Of a stretch of DNA of 64,000 nucleotides, positions 39,786-48,958 are shown one piece after another. The stretch lies in contig NZ_BBMZ01000007.1 of NCBI RefSeq assembly GCF_000759795.1, forward strand, positions 310,001-374,000, written 5' to 3'. Source of the stretch: Pseudescherichia vulneris NBRC 102420. Lineage in GTDB: Bacteria > Pseudomonadota > Gammaproteobacteria > Enterobacterales > Enterobacteriaceae. Made by a program: the position numbers and the translations under genes. The first letter of the stretch is position 1; the number at the start of each line of letters is the position of its first letter. The notes beneath the pieces are model-generated. The model saw only the letters and a list, made by a program, of their open reading frames with translations, did not search any database and had not been told where the DNA came from.

Positions 39786-40781
39786 ATGAACGATAAAGTT
39801 TTGTTTATTGGCGCATCTGGTTTCGTTGGGACTCGATTGATCGAGATTTCTCGGACCAGGTTTGACGTTACTAACTTCGACAAACAGCCGAGTCATTTCT
39901 ACCCAGACATTACCGTTTCCGGTGATGTTCGTGACCAGGCGCAGCTCGATCAGGCGCTTGCAGGTTTCGAAACCGTAGTACTGCTCGCCGCTGAGCACCG
40001 TGATGATGTTAGCCCTACATCGCTCTACTATGATGTAAACGTACAGGGCACACGTAACGTACTATCAGCAATGGAAAAAAATAACGTTAAGAACATTATT
40101 TTTACCAGTTCAGTGGCTGTGTATGGTCTTAACAAAGTCAATCCTGATGAATCTCATCCACATGATCCTTTTAACCATTACGGCAAAAGCAAGTGGCAAG
40201 CGGAAGAGATGCTGCGTGAATGGTTTAATAAGGCCCCACAGGAAAGGTCTTTGATAATTGTCCGTCCGACGGTCATCTTCGGTGAGCGCAACCGCGGGAA
40301 TGTTTATAACCTGCTGAAGCAAATTGCAGGGGGTAAATTCGCCATGGTGGGCGCGGGCACAAACTACAAATCAATGGCTTATGTTGGCAACATTGTTGAG
40401 TTCATCAAGTACAAATTGACCAACGTTAAGCCTGGCTATGATGTTTACAATTACGTTGACAAGCCAGATCTGAATATGAATCAGCTGGTGGGTGAGGTTG
40501 AAAAAAGCCTCAATAAAAAAATTCCATCGGTCCACCTTCCATACCCTCTGGGTATGTTAGGGGGGTATTGCTTTGATATTCTGAGCAAAGTGACGGGCAA
40601 GAAATACGCAATAAGCTCTGTGCGTGTGAAGAAATTCTGTGCAACGACGCAGTTCGATGCGACTAAAGTGCACGGTTCTGGTTTCAATGCGCCGTATACA
40701 TTATCTCAGGGGCTGGACCGTACTCTGAAGTATGAATTCGTCCATGAGAAGCAAGATGACATCACCTTTGTATCTGAATAA
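39786..40781 (+). CDS. gnu: Gnu, undecaprenyl-PP-GlcNAc 4-epimerase
   Basis: This 331-residue SDR epimerase has the Rossmann motif GASGFVGTRLI (residues 9-19), SSVAVYG (109-114) and the catalytic YGKSK (Tyr132, Lys136). Its length and its place between wcaM and galF match Z3206/Gnu of E. coli O157. That enzyme converts GlcNAc-PP-undecaprenol to GalNAc-PP-undecaprenol, so it supplies the first sugar of a GalNAc-initiated O unit. It is lower in GC than the colanic genes. A generic UDP-sugar epimerase cannot be excluded by sequence alone. Confidence 0.88.
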   Translation: MNDKVLFIGASGFVGTRLIEISRTRFDVTNFDKQPSHFYPDITVSGDVRDQAQLDQALAGFETVVLLAAEHRDDVSPTSLYYDVNVQGTRNVLSAMEKNNVKNIIFTSSVAVYGLNKVNPDESHPHDPFNHYGKSKWQAEEMLREWFNKAPQERSLIIVRPTVIFGERNRGNVYNLLKQIAGGKFAMVGAGTNYKSMAYVGNIVEFIKYKLTNVKPGYDVYNYVDKPDLNMNQLVGEVEKSLNKKIPSVHLPYPLGMLGGYCFDILSKVTGKKYAISSVRVKKFCATTQFDATKVHGSGFNAPYTLSQGLDRTLKYEFVHEKQDDITFVSE

Positions 40782-40798
40782 CGTTTAAGGGCTGCGAT

Positions 40799-40847
40799 TT
40801 GTCGGAAACACGAGACTAATCATCTTTCTGACGTAGGTTTCCGACAA
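40799..40847. repeat. 11-bp inverted repeat between gnu and galF
   Basis: TTGTCGGAAAC (40799-40809) and its exact complement GTTTCCGACAA (40837-40847) flank 27 bp, starting 17 bp after the gnu stop. No U-run follows, so it is a poor intrinsic terminator. It could be a regulatory hairpin or a short remnant of a mobile or repeat element. Confidence 0.6.
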
Positions 40848-40996
40848 TTCTGGATCACACTTGAGTTGTAATGAGGTTAAGTAGTGTCAGTTTAGGCTCT
40901 AAACGTAATTTGCATTCGGCGTTGTACATTTCATTTATCAGGCGGTTTTCCTGATCGGGTCTATACTTCGTTAACCATTTTAAGGTGGAAGAGATA

Positions 40997-41899
40997 ATGA
41001 TTAATTTGAAAGCGGTTATTCCGGTAGCGGGTCTGGGGATGCACATGCTGCCTGCCACTAAGGCGATCCCAAAAGAGATGCTGCCGATCGTCGATAAGCC
41101 GATGATCCAGTATATCGTCGACGAAGTGGTTGCTGCAGGGATCAAAGAGATCGTTCTGGTTACCCACTCATCTAAAAACGCGGTAGAGAACCACTTCGAC
41201 ACCTCCTATGAGCTTGAGGCGCTGCTAGAGCAGCGCGTTAAGCGTCAGCTGCTGGCGGAAGTGCAGTCTATCTGCCCGCCGGGCGTGACCATCATGAACG
41301 TGCGCCAGGCGCAGCCGCTGGGTCTGGGCCACTCTATTCTCTGCGCGCGTCCTATCGTCGGCGATAGCCCGTTTGTGGTCGTACTGCCGGACATCATTCT
41401 GGACACGTCGACTGCCGATCCGCTGCGCTACAACCTCGCCGCGATGGTAGCCCGTTTTAACGAGACCGGCCGCAGCCAGGTGCTGGCAAAACGCATGAAG
41501 GGCGATCTCTCCGAGTACTCCGTGATCCAGACCAAAGAGCCGCTGGATAGCGAAGGTAAAGTGAGCCGTATTACTAACTTTATCGAGAAACCGGATCAGC
41601 CGCAGACGCTGGATTCCGACCTGATGGCGGTAGGACGCTATGTCTTGTCGGCGGATATCTGGGCGGAGCTGGAGAAAACCGAGCCGGGCGCATGGGGCCG
41701 TATTCAGCTGACCGACGCCATTGCTCGACTGGCGGAAAAACAGTCCGTTGATGCGATGCTGATGACTGGCGATAGCTATGACTGTGGCAAGAAAATGGGC
41801 TACATGCAGGCGTTCGTGAAGTACGGTCTGCGTAACCTGAAGGAAGGGCAAAAGTTCCGCAACAGCATTCAGAAGCTGCTGAGCCAAAGCCAGGCCTAG
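40997..41899 (+). CDS. galF: GalF, UTP-glucose-1-phosphate uridylyltransferase-like protein
   Basis: This 300-residue paralogue of GalU has the nucleotide-binding [20 protein letters not shown], in which the usual GTRxLP is replaced by GMHMLP as in other GalF proteins, and FIEKPDQPQ. It is known to have weak UDP-glucose pyrophosphorylase activity or to modulate GalU. The ATG at 40997 follows AGGTGGAAGAG. It is the classic left border gene of enterobacterial O-antigen loci. Confidence 0.96.
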   Translation: MINLKAVIPVAGLGMHMLPATKAIPKEMLPIVDKPMIQYIVDEVVAAGIKEIVLVTHSSKNAVENHFDTSYELEALLEQRVKRQLLAEVQSICPPGVTIMNVRQAQPLGLGHSILCARPIVGDSPFVVVLPDIILDTSTADPLRYNLAAMVARFNETGRSQVLAKRMKGDLSEYSVIQTKEPLDSEGKVSRITNFIEKPDQPQTLDSDLMAVGRYVLSADIWAELEKTEPGAWGRIQLTDAIARLAEKQSVDAMLMTGDSYDCGKKMGYMQAFVKYGLRNLKEGQKFRNSIQKLLSQSQA

Positions 41900-41928
41900 G
41901 CTACAATTAAGTAATATTTATTTAATTT

Positions 41929-41995
41929 GACGGCAAGAGATCGTTCATTATGCGGCAACAAATCGCGGTGAACCATCTCTTGCCGTTTTTGTTTT
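41929..41995 (+). terminator. Rho-independent terminator after galF
   Basis: CGGCAAGAGAT at 41931-41941 pairs with ATCTCTTGCCG at 41975-41985, and GTTC/GAAC extends the stem around a single mismatch. A T-rich run (TTTTTGTTTT) follows. It closes the galF transcript before the O-antigen operon. Confidence 0.85.
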
Positions 41996-42066
41996 ACAAC
42001 CCCCAAATTCTTGTAGATCAAGGGGTTGTGTTGATTAATTATACAGCAAAACGCTAAGAATTTTCC

Positions 42067-42095
42067 TTGTTTCTCTACGCGTTTAGGATGACAAT
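42067..42095 (+). promoter_or_regulatory. possible O-antigen operon promoter
   Basis: TTGTTT at 42067-42072 and GACAAT at 42090-42095 are 17 bp apart, downstream of the galF terminator and upstream of JUMPstart. Both hexamers match the sigma-70 consensus at four positions. This is the best pair I see in the galF-rmlB gap, but it is weak. Confidence 0.3.
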
Positions 42096-42159
42096 TAGTA
42101 CCTGATTTATTGCCTATACGTCATCGTTAGGCATCAGTTGTGATACAAATTGGTCCGTA

Positions 42160-42198
42160 CAGTCCACGGGTAGCTGTTGAGCCTGGGGCGGTAGCGTG
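42160..42198 (+). promoter_or_regulatory. JUMPstart element with ops (RfaH recruitment site)
   Basis: The 39-bp sequence begins CAGTCCACGGGTAGCTG and ends with the ops core GGCGGTAGCGTG at 42187-42198. It matches the JUMPstart consensus closely. In E. coli and Salmonella the ops element pauses RNA polymerase and loads RfaH, which suppresses termination through the long O-antigen operon. It lies 83 bp before rmlB. Confidence 0.93.
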
Positions 42199-42281
42199 CC
42201 TGCGAACGGAGTGAGGCTAACCTGTTTCACACAGTCTCGCGTAAAATACCCCTTCCTTATTGAATTGACGGAATTGATAGC

Positions 42282-43355
42282 GTGAAGATCCTTGTTACTG
42301 GCGGAGCGGGTTTCATCGGCTCTGCGGTCGTCCGACATATTATTAAAAATACCCAAGATTCCGTTGTGAATGTTGATAAATTGACTTACGCCGGTAATCT
42401 GGAATCGCTTGTTGACGTCGCCGAAAGCGATCGTTATGCCTTTGAGCGCGTGGATATTTGTGATGCCGCCGAGCTGGCTCGCGTTTTTGCCGAGCACCAG
42501 CCTGATGCAGTCATGCACCTGGCGGCTGAGAGCCATGTTGACCGCTCGATTACTGGCCCGGCTGACTTTATCGAAACCAATATTGTCGGAACTTACGTTC
42601 TGCTGGAGGCCGCGCGCGCCTACTGGCTGACCTTAAGCGATGAGGCGAAAAACGCGTTTCGCTTCCACCATATCTCTACCGATGAAGTGTATGGCGATCT
42701 GCCGCACCCGGACGAACATCCGCAGGGCACGGCGCTGCCACTCTTTACCGAGCAGACCGCGTATGCCCCCAGCAGCCCGTACTCCTCGTCAAAAGCGTCA
42801 AGCGATCACCTGGTGCGTGCATGGCGTCGTACCTATGGTCTGCCGACGCTGGTCACCAACTGCTCCAATAACTACGGTCCGTATCACTTCCCCGAGAAGC
42901 TGATCCCGCTGGTGATCCTGAATGCCCTTGAGGGCAAACCGCTGCCGATCTACGGCAAAGGCGATCAGATCCGCGACTGGCTCTACGTTGAGGATCATGC
43001 CCGCGCGCTCTATACCGTGGTGACACAGGGTGCACCTGGCGAGACCTACAACATCGGCGGTCATAACGAAAAGCAAAACCTGGACGTGGTGCATACCATC
43101 TGTGACCTGCTGGACGAGATCGTGCCGAAAGAGGGCTCTTACCGCGACCAGATCATCTATGTGACAGATCGCCCAGGACACGACCGTCGCTACGCCATTG
43201 ATGCGGATAAAATCAGCCGCGAGCTGGGCTGGAAGCCTGAAGAGACGTTTGAAAGCGGTATCCGTAAAACCGTAAAATGGTATTTAAAAAATACAGAATG
43301 GTGTCGTCGTGTACAGGACGGTAGTTATCAACGTGAACGTTTAGGATTAGAGTAA
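42282..43355 (+). CDS. rmlB: dTDP-glucose 4,6-dehydratase
   Basis: This 357-residue SDR enzyme (RfbB) has [14 protein letters not shown] at residues 7-20, [16 protein letters not shown] and the catalytic Tyr-Lys in [12 protein letters not shown]. It makes dTDP-4-keto-6-deoxyglucose. The start is GTG at 42282. Most of the gene is GC-rich like the backbone. The last hundred bases turn AT-rich and the C-terminus diverges, so the cassette boundary seems to fall here. No rmlC or rmlD is present, so rhamnose is not the product. Confidence 0.97.
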   Translation: MKILVTGGAGFIGSAVVRHIIKNTQDSVVNVDKLTYAGNLESLVDVAESDRYAFERVDICDAAELARVFAEHQPDAVMHLAAESHVDRSITGPADFIETNIVGTYVLLEAARAYWLTLSDEAKNAFRFHHISTDEVYGDLPHPDEHPQGTALPLFTEQTAYAPSSPYSSSKASSDHLVRAWRRTYGLPTLVTNCSNNYGPYHFPEKLIPLVILNALEGKPLPIYGKGDQIRDWLYVEDHARALYTVVTQGAPGETYNIGGHNEKQNLDVVHTICDLLDEIVPKEGSYRDQIIYVTDRPGHDRRYAIDADKISRELGWKPEETFESGIRKTVKWYLKNTEWCRRVQDGSYQRERLGLE

Positions 43356-43356
43356 T

Positions 43357-44226
43357 ATGAAAGGCATTATTCTCGCAGGCGGATCGGGTACACGACTTTA
43401 TCCCATCACCATGGGTGTATCTAAACAGCTACTGCCTGTTTATGATAAACCGATGATTTACTATCCATTGTCTGTATTAATGCTGGCTGGGATAAAAGAT
43501 ATTCTCATTATTACCACTCCCGAAGACCAGCAAGGATTTATTCGGCTACTGGGTGATGGTAGTCAGTTTGGCATAAATTTATCTTTTGCCGTCCAGTCTT
43601 CGCCTGATGGCCTGGCCCAGGCATTTATTATTGGTGAGAAGTTTATCGGTCAGGATCCGGTATGCCTTGTATTAGGGGATAATATCTTCTTTGGTCAAGG
43701 TTTTACACCAAAATTAAGGAGCGCTGCTGAACGTAATTCGGGAGCGACCGTTTTCGGCTACCAGGTAATGGACCCTGAACGCTTTGGTGTTATTGAATTT
43801 GATACTGATTTCAAAGCAATAAGTATAGAAGAAAAACCAGATGAACCTAAGTCTAATTGGGCAGTAACTGGACTCTATTTTTATGATAACAATGTTATTA
43901 ATATTGCAAAAACTATTAAACCCTCTGCAAGAGGTGAGCTAGAAATTACGGCGGTTAATGAGGTTTATCTTAATAATAATACATTGAACGTTGAGTTGCT
44001 GGGGCGCGGTTTTGCGTGGCTTGATACAGGCACTCACGATAGCTTAATTGAAGCAGGTAGTTTTGTAGAAACTGTTCAAAAACGTCAGGGTATGATGGTT
44101 GCATGTCCAGAAGAGATTGCATGGCGAAATAAATGGTTAGATGATGAGGCCCTTACAGCGATTGGAAGAAAATTAGGGAAAAACCATTATGGTCAATATT
44201 TATTGAAATTGGTAAAAGGAAATTAA
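43357..44226 (+). CDS. rmlA: Glucose-1-phosphate thymidylyltransferase
   Basis: This 289-residue nucleotidyltransferase (RfbA) has [20 protein letters not shown] at residues 8-27, the [10 protein letters not shown] metal site and ISIEEKP. It makes dTDP-glucose from dTTP and glucose-1-phosphate, feeding RmlB. It starts 1 bp after rmlB. The gene is AT-rich, unlike rmlB, and is the first gene fully inside the transferred cassette. Confidence 0.97.
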   Translation: MKGIILAGGSGTRLYPITMGVSKQLLPVYDKPMIYYPLSVLMLAGIKDILIITTPEDQQGFIRLLGDGSQFGINLSFAVQSSPDGLAQAFIIGEKFIGQDPVCLVLGDNIFFGQGFTPKLRSAAERNSGATVFGYQVMDPERFGVIEFDTDFKAISIEEKPDEPKSNWAVTGLYFYDNNVINIAKTIKPSARGELEITAVNEVYLNNNTLNVELLGRGFAWLDTGTHDSLIEAGSFVETVQKRQGMMVACPEEIAWRNKWLDDEALTAIGRKLGKNHYGQYLLKLVKGN

Positions 44227-44232
44227 ACCAAA

Positions 44233-44625
44233 ATGAATCTAATTGAATTAAGCAAAAAAGGTGATAATAGGGGTGCATTAGTAGTTATCGAGCAAGGTAA
44301 GGACGTACCAATCGAGATCAAGCGAGTCTATTATATGTTTGATACGACCTCTGGGGTCAGAAGAGGTTTTCATGCTCATAAAAAACTAACGCAGATCGCT
44401 ATTCCTGTGAAAGGGTCATGTAAGTTCTTACTTGATGATGGAAGCCAAGTAGAACATGTACTTCTGGACTCACCAACAATTGCATTAATAATTGAGCCAA
44501 TGGTTTGGCATGAAATGTATGAATATAGCGAAGATTGCGTCTTAATGGTTCTGGCAGATGACTATTATGATGAAAATGATTACATACGAGACTATGATAC
44601 TTTCAAACGTATGAGTAAAACCTGA
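44233..44625 (+). CDS. fdtA: FdtA-type dTDP-4-keto-6-deoxyglucose 3,4-ketoisomerase
   Basis: This 130-residue single-domain cupin has the catalytic histidine pair in RGFHAHK (His47, His49), as in FdtA and QdtA. It moves the keto group from C4 to C3 of dTDP-4-keto-6-deoxyglucose. Arg13 and His93 sit 80 residues apart, at the positions that, as I recall, separate galacto-producing FdtA (Arg/His) from gluco-producing QdtA (Tyr/Arg). This favours dTDP-3-keto-6-deoxygalactose and hence Fuc3N. It lies 6 bp after rmlA. Confidence 0.88.
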   Translation: MNLIELSKKGDNRGALVVIEQGKDVPIEIKRVYYMFDTTSGVRRGFHAHKKLTQIAIPVKGSCKFLLDDGSQVEHVLLDSPTIALIIEPMVWHEMYEYSEDCVLMVLADDYYDENDYIRDYDTFKRMSKT

Positions 44626-44726
44626 AAATATTAAAAATCTTTATCGTTAGGGCCTAATTTATTTTAATGTAAAATTTATTGCGATTAATTAAAAGTAAAA
44701 TATTAAGTTTTAGGGGATATTATTCA

Positions 44727-45833
44727 ATGATTAAATTTCTTGACTTGCAAAAAATAAACCAGGTTTACCATGCAGAGTTGATGAATGCCTTTAAGTCTGT
44801 TTTAGACTCTGGATGGTATGTTATGGGAAACCACCTCCATAAATTTGAATCTGAATTTGCGAACTACTGTGGGGTTAAGCACTGCATTGGCGTTGCAAAC
44901 GGCTTGGAAGCCTTAGTGCTGGTTTTACGTGCTTGGAAGGCAATGGGAAAACTGCAAGATGGCGATGAAGTTATCGTGCCTTCTAATACATATATAGCAT
45001 CCATTCTTGCAATATCTGAAAACAATTTGACACCAGTGCTTGTTGAACCGGACGAAAATACCTTTAACTTATCGTTGAAAAACATAAAAAAAGCGATAAC
45101 AAATAAAACAAGAGTGATTCTGCCAGTTCATTTGTATGGTCAGATCTCACCAATGAAAGAAATACAACAATATGCTAATGAGAATAACCTCTTGGTGCTT
45201 GAAGATTGTGCTCAGTCACAGGGTGCTGAACAATCCAAATTAAAAGCGGGTTGTTGGGGGGATGCTGGAGCATTTAGTTTTTATCCGGGGAAAAATTTAG
45301 GTGCTCTGGGTGATGCTGGAGCGATCACAACAAATGATGATGATCTAGCTAATACACTTCAGGCACTTCGTAACTATGGTTCTCATGTGAAATACCAAAA
45401 CCTTTATAAAGGGGTAAATAGCAGACTCGATGAACTACAGGCGGCTCTTTTAAGTGTCAAATTACCTAATTTAGATAACGAAAATAAACGCAGAAGAGAA
45501 ATTGCTAAAAGGTATCAGGAGAATATTACTAATAAAAATATTATCCTTCCAATTCATCCTGTCGATGATTTATCTCATGTTTGGCATTTGTATGTTATCA
45601 AAACTGTAAATAGAGAAAGTTTAGTAAAATATTTAAATGAGCAAGAAATACAAACTCTTGTTCATTATCCGATCGCACCTCATCATCAAAAAGCTTATTC
45701 TGAAATTTCATATTTGTCCTTGCCTATATCAGAAATGCTGCATGACTGTGTGCTTTCTTTACCAATATCACCAGTTATGACTGATGCTGAGGTTGATTAC
45801 GTCATTCAAAAGATAAATGGATGGCAAAATTGA
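44727..45833 (+). CDS. fdtB: FdtB-type dTDP-3-amino-3,6-dideoxygalactose transaminase
   Basis: This 368-residue fold-type I sugar aminotransferase (DegT/DnrJ/EryC1) has Asp160 in LEDCAQ and the PLP-binding Lys189 in [13 protein letters not shown]. It should aminate C3 of the FdtA product to give dTDP-Fuc3N (or Qui3N). I chose the ATG at 44727 ([15 protein letters not shown]), not 44679, because it fits the family start. The 101-bp gap before it is AT-rich and holds no gene; in known Fuc3NAc clusters an fdtC may sit near this point. Confidence 0.88.
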   Translation: MIKFLDLQKINQVYHAELMNAFKSVLDSGWYVMGNHLHKFESEFANYCGVKHCIGVANGLEALVLVLRAWKAMGKLQDGDEVIVPSNTYIASILAISENNLTPVLVEPDENTFNLSLKNIKKAITNKTRVILPVHLYGQISPMKEIQQYANENNLLVLEDCAQSQGAEQSKLKAGCWGDAGAFSFYPGKNLGALGDAGAITTNDDDLANTLQALRNYGSHVKYQNLYKGVNSRLDELQAALLSVKLPNLDNENKRRREIAKRYQENITNKNIILPIHPVDDLSHVWHLYVIKTVNRESLVKYLNEQEIQTLVHYPIAPHHQKAYSEISYLSLPISEMLHDCVLSLPISPVMTDAEVDYVIQKINGWQN

Positions 45834-47101
45834 ATTTTGCAAAAGTAACCATTCTTAGCGGAATATTAACCCTTCTTCGACTTTTATGTGGTTTTGCAAT
45901 ATCTAAAGTTGTTGCAATATATACTGGCCCTGTAGGGATCGCAGGGTTAGGACAACTACAAAATCTTGTGACATTCATCAACGGTTTTGTGTCGTCTCAA
46001 GTCTCACAGGGGGTAAATAGGTATTCTGCAGAGAATAAGGTTGATTATGATAATGCAAAGTACTATTGGAGAGCTGCACTAAAACTTTCCATCGTAGCAT
46101 GTCTATTAATTATTTGCCTAGGTAGCATTTTTTCAAATAGCATATCAATGCTTTTGTTTTCAACACATGCATACTTTTGGATAGTTATACTTGCTTTAGT
46201 TGTTGTACCGCTGAATGTAATAAATAATATTTTCCTGGGTGTGCTCAATGGTCTTGGTGATCATTATAGATTTTTTATTGCTAATGGATGCGCTATTGTT
46301 TTCTCAGCGATTACCATGACAGTACTGGTATATCTGTTTGGATTAAAAGGCGCGTTAATAGCTGCAGCATTAAATAACGCAATTGCTGGGTTATGGCTAT
46401 TATTTGTGGTTATGAAATGTGATTGGTTTAAATATCATTATTGGTTAGGGAAAACCACCTCATTTCATATCGGTGAAATGAGGAATTACTTTTTTATGGG
46501 AATAATAGGTGCGCTTACAGGGCCTGTTTCACTTATCCTGGTGAGGACTATCTTAACTAAAGATTTTTCAGCAGAGTACGCGGGCTATTGGCAATCTGTA
46601 TCTAAATTGTCTGAAGCTTATTTAGCTGTTCTGACAACTGCACTAACGGTATATTATTTTCCAAAAACAGCTGCGGCAAAGACGGTTGATGAGCATATCT
46701 CTGTTTTAAAAACGGGTAGCCTGATTGTTATCCCTTTTGCCTGCATATTCGCTGGCGGTATATTTTTAGGGAAAGAGTATATATTAAGGGTGCTATTCAG
46801 CGCTGAATTTATAAAAGCGAAACAATTATTCTTTTTTCAAAATATAGGCGATATTTTTAGAATTACCAGTTGGTTATTCGCAACGATTTTATTAGCTAAA
46901 GGTTATTTTAAAATTAATGCAATGCTTGAAATTACATTTTCTACTTTGTTCCCTTTGTTAACATGGGTGTTTATTAAGTATTGCTCATTCACAGGGGTGA
47001 GCATTGCATATTGCATAACTTATTTCAGTTACTTAGTTGTTTCTATGCTTATATATATTAGGCATATAAAACGGTTAAAAAAGGTTAATAGAGCAGCATG
47101 A
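45821..47101 (+). CDS. wzx: Wzx, O-antigen repeat-unit flippase (WzxE-like)
   Basis: This 426-residue protein has about 12 hydrophobic helices and resembles the WzxE/O-antigen translocase branch of the MOP superfamily ([20 protein letters not shown] near the N-terminus, [19 protein letters not shown] in the middle). It should flip the undecaprenyl-linked O unit across the inner membrane. It overlaps fdtB by 13 bp and the next gene by 4 bp (ATGA). The WzxE likeness fits a substrate with an amino-dideoxyhexose, as in enterobacterial common antigen. Confidence 0.88.
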   Translation: MAKLNFAKVTILSGILTLLRLLCGFAISKVVAIYTGPVGIAGLGQLQNLVTFINGFVSSQVSQGVNRYSAENKVDYDNAKYYWRAALKLSIVACLLIICLGSIFSNSISMLLFSTHAYFWIVILALVVVPLNVINNIFLGVLNGLGDHYRFFIANGCAIVFSAITMTVLVYLFGLKGALIAAALNNAIAGLWLLFVVMKCDWFKYHYWLGKTTSFHIGEMRNYFFMGIIGALTGPVSLILVRTILTKDFSAEYAGYWQSVSKLSEAYLAVLTTALTVYYFPKTAAAKTVDEHISVLKTGSLIVIPFACIFAGGIFLGKEYILRVLFSAEFIKAKQLFFFQNIGDIFRITSWLFATILLAKGYFKINAMLEITFSTLFPLLTWVFIKYCSFTGVSIAYCITYFSYLVVSMLIYIRHIKRLKKVNRAA

Positions 47102-48102
47102 GTGAAAAATATCTGTATAAATGTTCCGTAATTACCCCTATATATAATGAAGAACGAAATATTGATGTTTTTTTAAATATGCTGGAAGATATATATGATC
47201 CTGATATTCAGTTTATTCTTATCGACGACGGCTCTACTGATAAAACATTAACAATTATTTCTAATGACAGCAGGGTATGTAATAATAAAAATGTTAAGAT
47301 TATAAGCAAAACTAATGGCGGTGCTGCTGAGGCTCGCCTGGTGGGTATCAATAACGCTGACAGCAGATTTATAGCTTTTTGTGATTGTGATGATAAACTA
47401 GATCGTCTTTCTTTAACTGAAGCTTTGGCTGAGTTTGATAATAATGCGGAAATTGATTTAGCATTATTTGATTATCATGTTTCTCTATCTAATAATAAAC
47501 TTACACGCTTTAATTATACACTTAAAAAGTGGCCAATAACTGGATATACTGCATTCGAAAATACAATTGCATCGTGGGGGATTCATGCTTTTGGTATATA
47601 TCGTAAAGAGACGATTTTAGCGGGTTACTCTGCGGCTAAAAAATTCGAAGACAATGCTAGTAATAACGTCAATGATGATGAATTTATTGCACGGATGGCA
47701 ATGCTTAGTGCTCGACAAATTACTCTTTCTAGTGGGCGCTATTACTATTCTGAAAATATGCTTTCGACTACCAGAAAGATAAATGGCGATTTATTCAAGA
47801 TGGCATTTACTGCACAACGATTAGCTGATTTTATTATTGGAAGCGCAGAGTTGAACTTGCTGATTCCTGCAGTACACTTATATATGACGAGAGTTGCTAC
47901 CAATTTGACAATAAAAAGATTCATTTGGCGTAAAAAAATAATACATAAGCAAGAGTGGGATAATGCTGTTGCTGCATTAATTAGACGTATCGATATGAAT
48001 AATTTAGTGGTAATTACTAAACACAATAAGAAATTGCTTATTTGGTCTCTCCTTAAAATTTTAGCCCTAAAGGGAATATACGGGTTCCGTAATGCAAAAT
48101 AA
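47098..48102 (+). CDS. Glycosyltransferase, GT2 (GT-A)
   Basis: This 334-residue transferase has a GT2 core: CSVITPIYNEERNIDVFLNM, FILIDDGSTDKTLTI, and the metal motif DCDDK near residue 100. The C-terminal third is basic and divergent, as is common in O-antigen transferases. Donor and acceptor cannot be read from the sequence. It is one of four transferases in the cassette and is coupled to wzx and to the next gene by overlaps of 4 and 11 bp. Confidence 0.85.
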   Translation: MSEKYLYKCSVITPIYNEERNIDVFLNMLEDIYDPDIQFILIDDGSTDKTLTIISNDSRVCNNKNVKIISKTNGGAAEARLVGINNADSRFIAFCDCDDKLDRLSLTEALAEFDNNAEIDLALFDYHVSLSNNKLTRFNYTLKKWPITGYTAFENTIASWGIHAFGIYRKETILAGYSAAKKFEDNASNNVNDDEFIARMAMLSARQITLSSGRYYYSENMLSTTRKINGDLFKMAFTAQRLADFIIGSAELNLLIPAVHLYMTRVATNLTIKRFIWRKKIIHKQEWDNAVAALIRRIDMNNLVVITKHNKKLLIWSLLKILALKGIYGFRNAK

Positions 48103-48958
48103 TGAAATGGTCTCTATCGTAATAGTGACATTTAACTCTGCTGACTTTATTGAAGAAACTTTAGATAGTTGTTTGGTACAGTCTTATCCTTATATAGAGA
48201 TCATAGTATCTGATGATAACTCAACAGATGATACTGTCCAGCGTTGCACGCGATGGAGTGAAAAAAACTCCTTAAAGATAAATTTTAAAATAATAACAAG
48301 TGAGTTACGTGCTGGAATACCTGCTAACTGCAATAGGGGAGCAATGGCTTCATCTGGGTGTTGGATTAAGTTTTTAGGAGCAGATGATTTATTAGAAAAA
48401 ACAGCAATTGAAAATTTAATGGCTTCAAGGAAATGTGATGATGGTATTGTTTTTTCCAGATTTGAAACCTTTGGGATAGATATTAAAAGTGAGATTTTTC
48501 CATATCCCTTTACTTGGGACTTGATAAAAAATAAGTCTGAAAATAATTCTAAATATTCAGATTGGTTATTTTTGCTGGGTTTTTCAAACGTAGCTCCAGG
48601 GGTCATGATTTCCAAGACTACTTTTGATAAATATCATGGGTATGATGAAAGTTATTATTTACTAGAGGATTTACCACTCTGGTATAAACTATTCTTAAAC
48701 GATGAATGTATTTCTTATTGTTCAAAAAGCACAGTAAAATATCGTATTCATAAAAAACAAGTGACCGCATCTGGCATTAGTAAATTACTGAAAAAAGATT
48801 TGGTAAAGTTTAATAATTCCATAAGAAAGAAATATAAGACAGCTTATATTCATAACTTAATTCAGATTATATCAAACTCAAATAAGAGATTGAGGTTTAT
48901 GAAATACATAGATTTATTTCAATGGTATATATTTTTATACAATAGGTTTCATAAATAA
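48092..48958 (+). CDS. Glycosyltransferase, GT2 (GT-A)
   Basis: This 288-residue GT2 transferase has VSIVIVTFNSADFIEETLDS, IVSDDNSTDDTVQRC and the variant metal motif GADDLLEK near residue 95. It acts at the cytosolic face on the lipid-linked O unit; the sugar it transfers is unknown. The stop overlaps the wzy start by one base. Codon use is AT-rich, with many AGA and ATA codons, like the rest of the cassette. Confidence 0.85.
   Translation: MQNNEMVSIVIVTFNSADFIEETLDSCLVQSYPYIEIIVSDDNSTDDTVQRCTRWSEKNSLKINFKIITSELRAGIPANCNRGAMASSGCWIKFLGADDLLEKTAIENLMASRKCDDGIVFSRFETFGIDIKSEIFPYPFTWDLIKNKSENNSKYSDWLFLLGFSNVAPGVMISKTTFDKYHGYDESYYLLEDLPLWYKLFLNDECISYCSKSTVKYRIHKKQVTASGISKLLKKDLVKFNNSIRKKYKTAYIHNLIQIISNSNKRLRFMKYIDLFQWYIFLYNRFHK

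Noticed and set aside
39786-40781. Gne/GalE-type UDP-GlcNAc 4-epimerase
   Set aside because: The protein is not GalE-like in its N-terminal half, and length and position between wcaM and galF fit Gnu better.
45821-47101. Enterobacterial common antigen flippase wzxE
   Set aside because: It resembles WzxE, but sits in the O-antigen cassette with wzy and transferases; the ECA locus lies elsewhere in enterobacteria.
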